Positions 36,853-48,638 of a stretch of 64,000 bases of DNA are shown piece by piece; the stretch's first letter is position 1, and each line of letters starts with the position of its first letter. The stretch covers positions 124,001 through 188,000 of the forward strand of contig NZ_VUJV01000002.1 in the NCBI RefSeq assembly GCF_008373755.1. The letters are read 5' to 3'. Under the pieces are notes generated by a model that did no database searches, was not told the DNA's origin, and worked only from the letters and a program-made list of their open reading frames with translations. The translations under genes and the position numbers were made by a program. The DNA is from Nocardioides humilatus (GTDB lineage: Bacteria; Actinomycetota; Actinomycetes; Propionibacteriales; Nocardioidaceae).

Positions 36853-39078
36853 GTGGACCTGGTTCACGCGGGGGCGGTCGGTTGGACCGTCGCGCTGCTG
36901 TGCGGAGCCGCTGCCGCAGCCCTCCTCGCCGGCGCGTTGGCCCGGCACCAGGTCGCGCTCGGCCCCGCCGGCCGGATCACCTCCGTGCGAGCGGCGCTCG
37001 CCTGCTCCGTCGCGGGGCTGACGGCTGCGTCCTACCTCGGCAGCGACCACGCCGTGCTGGTCGTGAGCATCGCGACCGTCGGCCTCGTGCTCGACGGCGT
37101 GGACGGCCACGTCGCGCGGCGCACCGGCACCGAGACCGCGCTGGGTGCGCGCTTCGACATGGAGGTCGATGCCTTCCTGATCGCGGTCCTCAGCCTCTAC
37201 GTCGCCCCGACGGCCGGCTGGTGGGTGTTGGCCATCGGTGCGATGCGCTACCTCTACGTCGCCGCCGGCTGGCGGCTCACCTGGCTACTCCGTCCGTTGC
37301 CGCCGCGCTACTCGGCGAAGGTGGTCGCGGTCGTCCAGGCCGTGGTGCTGGTGGTGGCTGCCAGCGAGCTGTTGCCGGCCGTTCTGACGCAGGTCACCCT
37401 GGCGGTCGCCCTCGCCCTCCTCGTCCACTCCTTCGGTCACGACGTCCGGGTGCTGTGGCGGCAGCGCGAGGAGCCCCTGCCCGTCACCGAGGGGGCGCTC
37501 GGCGGCCCGCTCGTGCCCGCCGGTGCGGTGACGGCTGCGGCGGCCGTGGCGCTCTGGGTCGCGCTCGTCGGCGACCCGTTCCGGATCCCCGTCGAGGGCC
37601 TGGTGCTGGTCGCCGCTGCGCTGGTGCTGCCGCCCGCGATCCGGCGCTGGGCCGCGGCCGGCTTCGGTGCGCTGGCGGGCGTGCTGGTGGTCCTCCGCAT
37701 CACCAACGTCGGATTCGACCGGGTGCTCGACCGGCCGTTCGACCTGCTGGGGGACTGGTCCTACTTCGGCTCGGGCGTCGGCGTCCTCGGCGACTCGATC
37801 GGTGACCTCGCAGCACGACTCGTGGCCGTCGGGGCCGTGGTGCTGGTCGTCGTCGTGGTCGTCGGCCTCGCCCTCGCGGCCGTGCGCGTGGCCCGTTCGG
37901 CGGCCGAGCACCGGCGCGAGTCGGCGCGAGGCGTGGTCGCGCTCGCCGCGGTCTGGGCGGTCCTCGCGGTGACCGGCAGCCACGCCGCGTCCCTCAGCGC
38001 GGCCGGCCTCGCCGTCGACACGGTCGACCAGGTGCGCGCCGGCTTCGCCGACAAGGGCGAGTTCGCCGACGAGATCGAGCAGGACGCATTCGCCGACACC
38101 CCTGCCGACGAGTTGCTGACGGGACTGCGCGGCAAGGACGTGCTGCTCGTCTTCATCGAGAGCTACGGACGGACGGCGACCCACGGGTCGTCGTACTCAC
38201 CGGGCGTTGTGGACGTGCTGCGCCAGAGCACCCGGCAGCTCGACGCGGCGGGCTACCGGATGCGGACCGGCTTCCTCACCTCGCCCACCTTCGGCGCGGC
38301 CAGCTGGCTCGCCCACTCCACGACCCAGTCGGGGCTGTGGGTCGACAGCGAACGCCGCTACGGGCAGCTCCAGGACAGCGACCGGCTGACCCTCACGAGC
38401 GCGTTCGAGCGGGCTGGCTGGCGGACCGTCTTCGACGTACCGGCCAACACCCGCGACTGGCCCGAGGGTGCGGCGTTCTACGGCTACGACGAGATCTACG
38501 ACTCCCGCAACGTCGACTACCGCGGGCCGGAGTTCGGCTACGCGCCGGTGCCGGACCAGTACACGCTCGCCCACTTCCGCAACACCGAGCTCGCGGCCCA
38601 GGACCGGAAGCCGGTCTTCGCGGAGATCGACCTGATCTCCAGCCACCACCCCTGGACGCCGCCCCCGCCCCTGGTCCCGTGGGACGAGGTCGGCGACGGG
38701 TCGGTCTTCGACGGCACCACCGAGGACGTCTCCGCCGTCGACGAGGCGCAGGACCCCGACCTGGTGAAGGAGCTCTACGGCCGTTCGATCCAGTACTCCT
38801 GGCAGACCCTGGTCTCCTGGCTCACCGTCGATCCCGACCCCGACCGGGTGCTCATCGTCCTCGGCGACCACGAGCCGCACTCCTACGTCAGTGGCGATGC
38901 GGACTACCCCGGCGGCCACGACGTGCCGATCTCGGTGATCACCCAGGACCCGGCGGTCGCGCGCCGGATCGCCTCGTGGCAGTGGGAACCGGGCCTCTCC
39001 CCGTCGCAGGACGCCCCCGTCTGGCCGATGTCGGACCTGCGCGACCGGATCCTCACCACCTTCGGCCCGCGCGGCTGA
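36853..39078 (+). CDS. CDP-alcohol phosphatidyltransferase fused to a sulfatase/LTA synthase-like domain
   Basis: A 741-residue membrane protein. Residues 1-210 are a CDP-alcohol phosphotransferase with the full signature Asp81, Asp84-Gly85, Ala88-Arg89, Gly98, Asp102 and Asp106 (DGVDGHVARR to FDMEVD). Residues 215-420 hold further transmembrane helices. From about 430 on is an alkaline-phosphatase-superfamily domain: LLVFIESYGRTATHG, ISSHHPWTPPP and VLIVLGDHEPHS, as in sulfatases or phosphoglycerol transferases. GTG 36853 lies 4 bases after GGAGG. The N-terminal part would make a phospholipid head group and the C-terminal part would transfer or hydrolyse such a group outside the membrane; this is inferred. 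Confidence 0.86.
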   Translation: MDLVHAGAVGWTVALLCGAAAAALLAGALARHQVALGPAGRITSVRAALACSVAGLTAASYLGSDHAVLVVSIATVGLVLDGVDGHVARRTGTETALGARFDMEVDAFLIAVLSLYVAPTAGWWVLAIGAMRYLYVAAGWRLTWLLRPLPPRYSAKVVAVVQAVVLVVAASELLPAVLTQVTLAVALALLVHSFGHDVRVLWRQREEPLPVTEGALGGPLVPAGAVTAAAAVALWVALVGDPFRIPVEGLVLVAAALVLPPAIRRWAAAGFGALAGVLVVLRITNVGFDRVLDRPFDLLGDWSYFGSGVGVLGDSIGDLAARLVAVGAVVLVVVVVVGLALAAVRVARSAAEHRRESARGVVALAAVWAVLAVTGSHAASLSAAGLAVDTVDQVRAGFADKGEFADEIEQDAFADTPADELLTGLRGKDVLLVFIESYGRTATHGSSYSPGVVDVLRQSTRQLDAAGYRMRTGFLTSPTFGAASWLAHSTTQSGLWVDSERRYGQLQDSDRLTLTSAFERAGWRTVFDVPANTRDWPEGAAFYGYDEIYDSRNVDYRGPEFGYAPVPDQYTLAHFRNTELAAQDRKPVFAEIDLISSHHPWTPPPPLVPWDEVGDGSVFDGTTEDVSAVDEAQDPDLVKELYGRSIQYSWQTLVSWLTVDPDPDRVLIVLGDHEPHSYVSGDADYPGGHDVPISVITQDPAVARRIASWQWEPGLSPSQDAPVWPMSDLRDRILTTFGPRG

Positions 39079-39084
39079 CCGCGG

Positions 39085-39768
39085 TCAGCGGGTCAGTCGG
39101 AGCACCGCTTCGCCGCGCGCGTCACGGACCTCGATGGTCGCGATGTCGTCGGGGGACGCTGCCGCCGACCCGATGACGTGCAGCTCCTTGCCCGGGATCG
39201 CCCGCCAGGTGGCGACCTGCTGCTCCACCAGGTCGTTGGTCGTCACGACCAGCGTGTAGGCGTAGGCGGCGTGGCCGCCGTAGGGGCTGTCGTACTCGCA
39301 GTCGAGCTCGAGCCGCGTGCCCCAGGCGACCTCCGTCAGCGAGACCCAGCCGCTTGAGGAACCCGATCCGACCGGCATCATCCGCAGCCGTTCGGCCGTG
39401 GGCGCCACCTGCGGCACGGGCCGGTCGTCGTCGGCCAGGCTCGCCGCGAGTCCTGCCGACCCGGCGCCCACGACCACGACTGCGGCAGCAGCGGCGAGCA
39501 GGGTGCGCGTCTGCCGGCGGCGCTGGTCGCGTCGGGCGTGCGCGACGAGAGCAGGGAGCAGGGTCTCGGGCACGCTGACCGCCTCGGGTGGCGCCTCGAG
39601 GACGTCGGCGGGCACCCGGGCGAGGAGGCCGGGCAACCCCGCCAGCTCGCGTACGGCGGCCGTGCAGTCCGCGCAGCCGGCCAGGTGCCGCTCGTAGTCG
39701 GTGCGCTCGGCCGGGGAGAGCGAGCCCAGCACGTAGGCGGCGTCCCACTCGTGGAAGTCGCAGGTCAT
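39085..39768 (-). CDS. Zinc-finger anti-sigma factor
   Basis: A 227-residue membrane protein. The N-terminal zf-HC2 domain has YERHLAGCADCTAAV, the H-x3-C-x2-C zinc motif. One transmembrane helix spans about residues 90-109 (TLLAAAAAVVVVGAGSAG). The extracytoplasmic part (about 118 residues) contains ELDCEYDSPYGGHAAYAYTL. ATG 39768 overlaps the sigma gene stop as ATGA. It should hold the upstream sigma factor at the membrane until a signal arrives. The fold of the outer domain is not recognised. It is similar in layout to the mycobacterial RslA type. Confidence 0.88.
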   Translation of the reverse strand: MTCDFHEWDAAYVLGSLSPAERTDYERHLAGCADCTAAVRELAGLPGLLARVPADVLEAPPEAVSVPETLLPALVAHARRDQRRRQTRTLLAAAAAVVVVGAGSAGLAASLADDDRPVPQVAPTAERLRMMPVGSGSSSGWVSLTEVAWGTRLELDCEYDSPYGGHAAYAYTLVVTTNDLVEQQVATWRAIPGKELHVIGSAAASPDDIATIEVRDARGEAVLRLTR

Positions 39769-40286
39769 TGGGTCACCCCCAGCTCCTCGAGCGCGAGCCG
39801 CAGGGCGCGGAGCGCGTAGTGGGTGCGCGATTTCACGGTGCCCTCGGGGATGTCGAGACGGCGGGCCGCCTCGGCGACCGAGCGCCCGCGGTAGTAGCAC
39901 TCGAGCAGGACGTCGCGGTGCTCCTGCGACAACCGGGTCAGCGCCTCGGCGACGACCCACGACTGGAGCAGCTCGTCGGTGCGGTCCTGCGTGGGCGTGG
40001 TGTCGGGCAGCTCGTCGGTCGGGAACTCCCGGCGCGACCGTTTCGAGCGCCACTCGTCGATGACGATGTTGCGGGCGACCGTGAAGAGCCAGGAGCGGAC
40101 CGATCCGCGCGAGTCCTCGAGCACCGTGGCGTTGCGCCACGCGCGGAGCAACGTCTCCTGGGCGACGTCCTCGGCACGGGCGTGGTCGTTGCCGGTCAGG
40201 TGGAGGCAGAAGGCCCAGAGCGCGGGGGCGTGCTCGTCGTGCAGCTGGCGCATCACTGCGGCCGGGCTCCCCGGGTTGTCGGACAT
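39765..40286 (-). CDS. RNA polymerase ECF sigma factor (SigL-like context)
   Basis: A 173-residue ECF sigma factor. Region 2 reads DVAQETLLRAWRNATVL with SWLFTVARNIVIDEWRSKR. Region 4 has LECYYRGRSVAEAARRLDIP and EGTVKSRTHYALRAL. I chose ATG 40286 because GGAGG lies 6 bases upstream; GTG 40292 would add two residues. The cognate zinc-finger anti-sigma gene follows with a four-base overlap. The pairing and small size recall SigL/RslA, but the assignment is not firm. It is divergent from nhaA, with only 54 bases between the starts. Confidence 0.88.
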   Translation of the reverse strand: MSDNPGSPAAVMRQLHDEHAPALWAFCLHLTGNDHARAEDVAQETLLRAWRNATVLEDSRGSVRSWLFTVARNIVIDEWRSKRSRREFPTDELPDTTPTQDRTDELLQSWVVAEALTRLSQEHRDVLLECYYRGRSVAEAARRLDIPEGTVKSRTHYALRALRLALEELGVTQ

Positions 40287-40340
40287 GGGCACCTCCCACC
40301 ACTGACACGGAGCGGCGCGGTCTGTGGTTCAGTCTGCCGG

Positions 40341-41421
40341 GTGACGTCCTTCCTCCGCCGTTTCCTGCAGGTGGAGTCCGCGAGCTCGGTGGTCCTCCTG
40401 GCGGCGGCCGCCGCGGCGCTGGTGTGGGCCAACGTGTCGATGGCGTCCTACGGCGACTTCTGGCACCCGCACCTCCAGCACTGGGTCAACGACGGCCTGA
40501 TGGTCGTCTTCTTCTTCGTCGTCGGGCTGGAGATCAAGTACGAGCTGGTCGAGGGCGACCTGCGCGATCCGCGCACGGCCGCGCTGCCCGTGGTGGCGGC
40601 AATCGGCGGCATGGTGGTGCCGGCCCTGCTCTACCTGGCGGTCGCCGGCCGGGACGCCGCCGCCGGCTGGGGCATCCCGATGGCGACCGACATCGCCTTC
40701 GCGGTCGGGGTGCTCGGCCTGCTGGGCTCGCGCCTCCCGAGCGCGGCCCGGCTCTTCCTGCTGACGCTCGCGATCGTCGACGACATCGGCGCGATCGTGG
40801 TGATCGCGGTCTTCTACACCGACGACCTGGCGCTGGGCTGGCTCGCCGCCGCGGTCGGTGGGCTGCTGGTGGTCGTCGGGTTGCGGGTCGCGGGCGTGCG
40901 GTGGTGGCTGCCCTACCTGGCCGTCGGGGTGCTCGTGTGGCTCGCGCTGCTGCAGTCCGGGGTGCACGCAACCCTCGCCGGGGTCGCCCTCGGCCTGCTC
41001 ACTCCCGCGGCGACCGCGGCAGGGTTGCAGCAGCGGGTGCACCCGCTGTCGGCGTACGTCGTCCTGCCGGTCTTCGCCCTCGCCAACGCCGGGGTCGCGC
41101 TCGGATCCGGGGTGCTCGACGGCGATGGGTCGGCGGCCGTGGCGCTCGGGGTCGGCGCCGGCCTGGTGCTCGGCAAGCCGCTCGGGATCCTGCTGGCGTG
41201 CTTCGTTGCAGTGCGGGTGCGGCTGGCCCGCCTGCCCGACGGCGTCGGCTGGGCTCAGCTCACCGGCATCGGAGCCGTCGCCGGCATCGGCTTCACCGTC
41301 TCGCTCTTCATCGCGGGCCTGTCCTTCCCGGACGCGCCCGCGCTCACCGAAGCCGCCAAGGTGGGCGTGCTGGCCGGCTCCGTCCTCGCGGCAGCAGCCG
41401 GCCTCGCGTTGCTCGCCCGGG

Positions 41422-41447
<26 letters not shown>
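40341..41447 (+). CDS. nhaA: Na+/H+ antiporter NhaA
   Basis: A 368-residue polytopic antiporter of about 12 helices. Family signatures include [37 protein letters not shown] and the ion-binding Asp pair in [17 protein letters not shown]. It exchanges sodium for protons across the cytoplasmic membrane for pH and salt control. GTG 40341 marks the conserved N-terminus [19 protein letters not shown]; the long frame upstream is antisense to the sigma operon. The 3' end overlaps acs on the other strand by 26 bases. Confidence 0.93.
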
Positions 41448-43404
<1,957 letters not shown>

Positions 43405-43553
43405 GGGGTCTACTCCTGGGGGTCGCGGGTGGGCGGGGACCACATTAGGACCGGGAGTCTGCGTGGTCACGGGTTGCGGGTGCGTTGCGACCCGGGCGCG
43501 ACCGTGTGACCGAGCGCACGCCGGTCCCCTCGTGACAAGATCGGGCGCATGGC

Positions 43554-43572
43554 TAAGGTAAGGCTTACCTAA
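43554..43572. promoter_or_regulatory. IdeR/DtxR iron box of the siderophore operon
   Basis: TAAGGTAAGGCTTACCTAA matches the 19-base IdeR/DtxR consensus at 16 of 19 positions. It lies 19 bases before the desA start. With iron present the repressor should block transcription of the whole operon. Confidence 0.9.
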
Positions 43573-43591
43573 TTTCTCGAAGGAGCCTGCC

Positions 43592-45046
43592 GTGTACCCG
43601 CCCCCGCTGCACCACGTCTTCCATCCCGCGAACGCCGAACACTACGCAGCGACGATCGGTGAGGGGCTCGAGCACCTGGTTGCAGCCCTGGGTGCGGTCG
43701 CTGGCCCGGCGACGGGCCGCAGCGTCGCGGACGCGGCAGCCCGGGTCACCGCGGTCGACCTCGACGCCCCGCTCGGCGACACCGCCGCCGCGCTCGCCGA
43801 GCTGTCGCGGGTCTGGCTCGACGACGCCGTGTGGTTCCACGAGCCGGCGTATGCCGCGCACCTGAACTGCCCGGTCGTCGTACCGGCGCTCCTCGCGGAG
43901 CTCTTCATCGCCGCGGTCAACAGCTCGATGGACACCTTCGACCAGAGCGTCGGGGGGACGTTCGTCGAGCGGCACCTCATCGACTGGACCGCTGGGCGGA
44001 TCGGCTTCGGCGACACCGCCGACGGTGTCTTCACGAGCGGCGGCAGCCAGTCCAACCTGCAGGCGCTGATGCTGGCGCGCGGCCACCTCGAGCGCGAACA
44101 GCTCGGCCGGCTGCGGATCTTCGCATCGGCGGACAGCCACTTCTCGGTGCAGAAGTCCGCGCGGATGCTCGGTCTCGGCGAGGACAGCGTCGTCTGCGTG
44201 CCGACCGACGAGCGGCACCGGCTCGACCCGGCCGCCCTTGCTCGGTCGCTCGCTGCGTGCACCGACCTCGGCCTGCGCCCGATGGCGATCGTCGCGACGG
44301 CCGGCACCACCGACTTCGGCGCCATCGACCCGCTGCCCGAGATCGCGGACCTGGCGCGTGCCTACGACACCTGGTTCCACGTCGACGCCGCCTACGGCGG
44401 TGGGCTGCTCGTCTCCCCGCGCTACCGGCACCGTCTCGACGGCATCGACCGCGCCGACTCGGTGACGGTCGACTATCACAAGACGTTCTTCCAGCCGGTC
44501 TCCTCCAGCGCCCTGGTCGTCCGCGACCGCGCCCTCCTCGCGCCGGTCACCTGGCACGCCGACTACCTCAACCCGAAGGATGCGGGCAGCCCCAACCAAG
44601 TCGACAAGAGCCTCCAGACCACGCGCCGCTTCGACGCCCTCAAGCTGTGGCTGACCCTCCGGACGATGGGTCCCGACACGATCGGCGCCTACGTCGACGC
44701 GGTGATCGACCTCGCCCGCGAGACGTTCTTCGCGATCAGCGACGAGCCCGATGTCGAGGTCGCCGCGCGACCCGAGCTCAGCACGCTGGTCTTCCGCTAC
44801 GTGCCTCCGGGAGCGGACCTCGACGAGGCAGCGCTCGCGGACCTCAACCGCAGCATCCGCGCCGACCTCTACGCGTCGGGGCGGGCGATGGTCGCGGCCA
44901 CGAAGGTCGACGGTCGGCAGTACCTCAAGCTCACCCTGCTCAACCCGCTCGCGACGGTGCGCGACATCGTGGGCGTCGTCGACCTGGTCCGCGAGACCGG
45001 CGCACGGCTCGCGGGCCCCCGCCCGGCGCTCGAGGCCGCGCGATGA
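43592..45046 (+). CDS. desA: PLP-dependent decarboxylase of siderophore synthesis (DesA-like)
   Basis: A 484-residue group II decarboxylase. The PLP lysine is Lys297 in [13 protein letters not shown], and the cofactor-stacking and phosphate segments [13 protein letters not shown] and [11 protein letters not shown] are present. DesA homologues decarboxylate lysine to cadaverine, the first step of desferrioxamine synthesis; diaminobutyrate-type substrates are a less likely alternative. GTG 43592 lies 7 bases after AAGGAG. It is the first gene of a four-gene operon under the iron box just upstream, and the next gene overlaps its stop as ATGA. Confidence 0.91.
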   Translation: MYPPPLHHVFHPANAEHYAATIGEGLEHLVAALGAVAGPATGRSVADAAARVTAVDLDAPLGDTAAALAELSRVWLDDAVWFHEPAYAAHLNCPVVVPALLAELFIAAVNSSMDTFDQSVGGTFVERHLIDWTAGRIGFGDTADGVFTSGGSQSNLQALMLARGHLEREQLGRLRIFASADSHFSVQKSARMLGLGEDSVVCVPTDERHRLDPAALARSLAACTDLGLRPMAIVATAGTTDFGAIDPLPEIADLARAYDTWFHVDAAYGGGLLVSPRYRHRLDGIDRADSVTVDYHKTFFQPVSSSALVVRDRALLAPVTWHADYLNPKDAGSPNQVDKSLQTTRRFDALKLWLTLRTMGPDTIGAYVDAVIDLARETFFAISDEPDVEVAARPELSTLVFRYVPPGADLDEAALADLNRSIRADLYASGRAMVAATKVDGRQYLKLTLLNPLATVRDIVGVVDLVRETGARLAGPRPALEAAR

Positions 45047-46374
45047 GCTCCTCCGACCGCAGGGTCCACGACTTCGTCGCGATCGGGCTCGGCCCGTTCA
45101 ACCTCGGGCTCGCCTGCCTGACCGACCCGCTGCGCGAGAGCGACGGTCTCGACGGCGTGTTCCTCGAGGCGCGCGACCGCTTCGACTGGCACCCCGGGAT
45201 GCTCCTGGACGACGCGACCCTCCAGGTGCCCTTCCTCGCCGACCTCGTGACGATGGCCGACCCCACCTCGCGCTGGTCGTTCCTCAACTACCTCAAGCAG
45301 AGCGGCCACCTCTACCCGTTCTACATCCGAGAGAGCTTCTACCCGCTGCGCCGGGAGTACGACGACTACTGCCGCTGGGCCGCCGAGCGGCTCGACTCCG
45401 TGCGGTTCGGCCAGCAGGTCGTCGCGGTCGAGCACGACGGACGGACGTACCAAACCACCACGGCGAACGGCGAGTCCCGCCTGAGCAAGCGGCTCGTGGT
45501 GGGGATTGGTACGTCGGTTTGCATCCCCGCCGCCCTCCAACCGCTGGTCGACCACGCCTCGGTAACCCACTCGGCCGACTACCTCGCCCACAAGCCCGAG
45601 CTCCAACGGCAGGAGACGATCACGATCGTCGGCAGCGGGCAGAGCGCGGCGGAGATCTACTACGACCTCCTTACCGAGGCGCCGGTCCACGGCTACGACC
45701 TGGTGTGGCTGACGCGAAGCCCGCGGTTCTTCCCGATGGAATACACCAAGCTCACGTTGGAGATGACCTCGCCGGAGTACGGCGCCTACCACCGCGCGCT
45801 CCCCCTCGACACCCGCGACCGGCTCGCCCGCGACCAGCGCCACCTCTTCAAGGGCATCAGTGCTGACCTCGTCGACGCGATCTTCGACCTCCACTACCAA
45901 CAGCGGGTGACGGGCGAGGGCCCGCGCACGACGCTGCTCACCAACACCGAGGTCCGCGGCGCCAGCACGACCGAGGCCGGCCACGAGCTCGACCTCCTCC
46001 ACGTGGAGACAGGTGAGTCCTTCGGACTCACCACCGGGGGACTCGTGCTCGCCACGGGCTACGCCCCGACCCCGCCCGCCTTCCTCGACGGGATCCGTGA
46101 CCGGCTGCGCTTCGACGAGCGCGGCCGCTACGACGTCGCCGGCGACTACTCGGTCGACGTCGCCGGAGGGGAGGTGTTCGTCCAGAACGCCGAGGAGCAC
46201 ACCCACTCCCTCCTCGCCCCCGACCTGGGGATGGGCGCCTTCCGCAACTCGGTGATCATCGCCGCGATGCTCGGTCGCGAGGCCTACCCGGTGGAGAAGC
46301 GGATCGCCGTACAGACCTTCGGCGTGCCCGACCATCTGCGGCGGTCCCCGCTGGTCGAGGAGGTCGCGCGATGA
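45043..46374 (+). CDS. desB: L-lysine/cadaverine N6-hydroxylase (DesB-like)
   Basis: A 443-residue flavin N-hydroxylase. The FAD-binding start FVAIGLGPFNLGLACL, the substrate segment FLADLVTMADPTSRWSFLNY and the NADPH-binding TIVGSGQSAAEIYYDLL are typical of the IucD/AlcA/PvdA group. In this operon it should hydroxylate the terminal amine of cadaverine to give N-hydroxycadaverine. ATG 45043 overlaps the desA stop, and the next gene overlaps its own stop, so the operon is translated as a coupled set. Confidence 0.92.
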   Translation: MSSSDRRVHDFVAIGLGPFNLGLACLTDPLRESDGLDGVFLEARDRFDWHPGMLLDDATLQVPFLADLVTMADPTSRWSFLNYLKQSGHLYPFYIRESFYPLRREYDDYCRWAAERLDSVRFGQQVVAVEHDGRTYQTTTANGESRLSKRLVVGIGTSVCIPAALQPLVDHASVTHSADYLAHKPELQRQETITIVGSGQSAAEIYYDLLTEAPVHGYDLVWLTRSPRFFPMEYTKLTLEMTSPEYGAYHRALPLDTRDRLARDQRHLFKGISADLVDAIFDLHYQQRVTGEGPRTTLLTNTEVRGASTTEAGHELDLLHVETGESFGLTTGGLVLATGYAPTPPAFLDGIRDRLRFDERGRYDVAGDYSVDVAGGEVFVQNAEEHTHSLLAPDLGMGAFRNSVIIAAMLGREAYPVEKRIAVQTFGVPDHLRRSPLVEEVAR

Positions 46375-48638
46375 GACTGACGATCGAACCCCTCGACCTC
46401 CAACGCGATCTCGACCTGCTGCACGGCTGGGTGACGCACCCGCGCTCGGTCTTCTGGATGATGCAGGGCGCGTCCCTCGCCGACGTCCGCAAGGAGTACG
46501 GCGACATCCTCGCCAACCCCCACCACGACGCCTTCCTGGGACGGGCCGACGGGCGACCGGCCTTCCTCGTCGAGACCTACGACCCGGCCCACTCGGTCCT
46601 GGCCGGGCGCCCGGAGCTCGCCGCCGGCGACCTCGGGATGCACGTGCTGGTGGCACCTCCCGACGGGGCTCCGGTGGCCGGGTTCACCCCCCAGGTGTTC
46701 GCGGCCGTCATGGAGCACTGCTTCGCCGATCCGTCAGTGCGGCGCGTCGTCGTCGAGCCCGACGCCGGCAACGCCGCGATCCGGCGCAAGAACGTCGATG
46801 CGGGCTTCGTCGAGCTCCTCGAAGTCCCGCTCCCCGGCAAGACCGCGATGCTGTCGGCCTGCACCCGCGAGGCCTACGAGGCCGCGGCCGGCCTCGGCGC
46901 GGTCGCGCACCTGACGCCCGCGCTGATGGAGCGTGCGCATCGGCACCTGGTCGCGAAGGCGATCGCCGAATACAGCCACGAGCGCCTCCTCGCTCCCGTG
47001 GCCGACCCCGAGCGGCCGGGGTGGTGGACGGTGACGGCCGGCCCGTCGTCGTACTCCTTCAGTGCGCGGCGGCACGCTCTCGAGCACTGGGTCGTCGACC
47101 CCGCCTCGATCGCACCGATGCCGGATGCGCAGGTCTTCGTGGCGGAGCTCGCTCCGGTGCTGGGGATCCCCGACTCGCTGCTGCCCGTCTACCTGGAGGA
47201 GATCGCCTCGACCCTGGCCGCCGCCGCGTGGAAGCTGCGCCACCGCCGGGTCCCCGTCACGGACCTCGTCGACGCGAGCTACCAGGAGATCGAGGCCGCG
47301 ATGACCGAGGGACATCCCGCGTTCGTCGCCAACAACGGCCGGATCGGCTTCGGCCTCGACGACTACACGGCGTTCGCCCCGGAGGCCGGCGCGACGGTGC
47401 GGCTGCACTGGGTCGGTGCCCGCCGGGACCTGTCGCGGTTGACGCTGGGGGAAGGCCTGACGGAACAGAGCCTGTACGCCGGCGAGCTGGCGCCGCTCAC
47501 ACGCGACCGATTCGCGGGGCGGCTGCGCGCACTCGGGCTGGACCCGGCCGACTACCTCTACCTGCCGGTGCACCCGTGGCAGTGGACCAACAAGCTCGCG
47601 ATCACGTTTGCACCGGACGTCGCCCGGCGCGACCTGGTGCACCTCGGCGAGGGCGACGACGAGCACCAGGCGCAGCAGTCGATCCGGACGTTCTTCAACC
47701 GGAGCCGGCCCGAGCGGCACTACGTGAAGACCGCGCTCGCGATCCAGAACATGGGATTCCTGCGCGGTCTCTCGCCGGCCTACATGGCGGCGACGCCGGC
47801 GATCAACGACTGGGTGGCCGCGACCGTCGAGGCCGATGCGGAGCTGCGGTCCTGCGGCTTCTCGGTGCTGCGCGAGCTGGCCGCGATCGGCTACACGGGC
47901 GACGCTTTCCACCGGACGGCCGGCCCCTCGGCCCACCGCAAGATGATCGCGGCCCTGTGGCGTGAGAGCCCGGTGCCGCAGCTCGCCGAGGGTGAGCGGC
48001 CGATGACGATGGCGGCGCTGCTCCACCGCGACGCTGATGGCGACGCCCTCGTGACGGCACTGATCAAGGAGTCCTCGCTGGATGCCGACGCCTGGGTGCG
48101 CAGCTATCTCCGCGCCTACCTGCGGCCGCTCGTGCACTGCCTCTACGCCTACGACCTGGCTTTCATGCCGCACGGGGAGAACCTCGTCCTGGTGATGGCG
48201 GACCACGCTCCGGTGCGGGCGTTCATGAAGGACATCGGCGAGGAGGTCGCCGTGATGGGTGAGCTGCCGCTGCCGGCCGAGGTCGAGCGGATCCGCGGCA
48301 CCTTCCCCGAGGACGTGATGGCGCTCGCGATCCACACCGACGTCTTCGACGGGGTCCTCCGCTTCGTCGCGGCGATCCTCGACGAGGACGGGGTGCTGCC
48401 CGAGGAGGAGTTCTGGGCCTTGGTCCGCGCGACGATCGAGGAGCACGCCGCGGACCATCCCGAGCTGGCCGCTGCTGCCGCGCGCTACGACCTGCTGCGG
48501 CCGGACTTCCTGCACAGCTGTCTCAACCGGCTCCAGCTCCGCAACACCCTGCAGATGGTCGACATCACCGACCAGGCGCAGTCGCTGATGTTCGCCGGCA
48601 CCCTCCGCAACCCCGCGGCCCGACAGGAGACCAGATGA
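46371..48638 (+). CDS. Fused GNAT acyltransferase - IucA/IucC NIS synthetase (DesC-DesD-like)
   Basis: A 755-residue two-domain protein. Residues 1 to about 165 are a GNAT/IucB-type acyltransferase (LHGWVTHPRSVFWMMQGASL, VEPDAGNAAIRRKNVDAGF). Residues 190-745 are an NIS synthetase with GHPAFVANNGRIGFGLDDY, YLPVHPWQWTNK and KTALAIQNMGFLRGLSP. In Streptomyces these are the separate genes desC and desD; here one frame joins them. The acyl part would acylate N-hydroxycadaverine (with succinyl- or acetyl-CoA) and the synthetase part would join and cyclise the units using ATP. The fusion could channel the intermediate. Confidence 0.9.
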   Translation: MRLTIEPLDLQRDLDLLHGWVTHPRSVFWMMQGASLADVRKEYGDILANPHHDAFLGRADGRPAFLVETYDPAHSVLAGRPELAAGDLGMHVLVAPPDGAPVAGFTPQVFAAVMEHCFADPSVRRVVVEPDAGNAAIRRKNVDAGFVELLEVPLPGKTAMLSACTREAYEAAAGLGAVAHLTPALMERAHRHLVAKAIAEYSHERLLAPVADPERPGWWTVTAGPSSYSFSARRHALEHWVVDPASIAPMPDAQVFVAELAPVLGIPDSLLPVYLEEIASTLAAAAWKLRHRRVPVTDLVDASYQEIEAAMTEGHPAFVANNGRIGFGLDDYTAFAPEAGATVRLHWVGARRDLSRLTLGEGLTEQSLYAGELAPLTRDRFAGRLRALGLDPADYLYLPVHPWQWTNKLAITFAPDVARRDLVHLGEGDDEHQAQQSIRTFFNRSRPERHYVKTALAIQNMGFLRGLSPAYMAATPAINDWVAATVEADAELRSCGFSVLRELAAIGYTGDAFHRTAGPSAHRKMIAALWRESPVPQLAEGERPMTMAALLHRDADGDALVTALIKESSLDADAWVRSYLRAYLRPLVHCLYAYDLAFMPHGENLVLVMADHAPVRAFMKDIGEEVAVMGELPLPAEVERIRGTFPEDVMALAIHTDVFDGVLRFVAAILDEDGVLPEEEFWALVRATIEEHAADHPELAAAAARYDLLRPDFLHSCLNRLQLRNTLQMVDITDQAQSLMFAGTLRNPAARQETR

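Noticed and set aside
43405-43591. A small gene starting at ATG 43549 over the iron box
   Set aside because: The frame ends after a few codons and covers the IdeR box; there is no coding signal.
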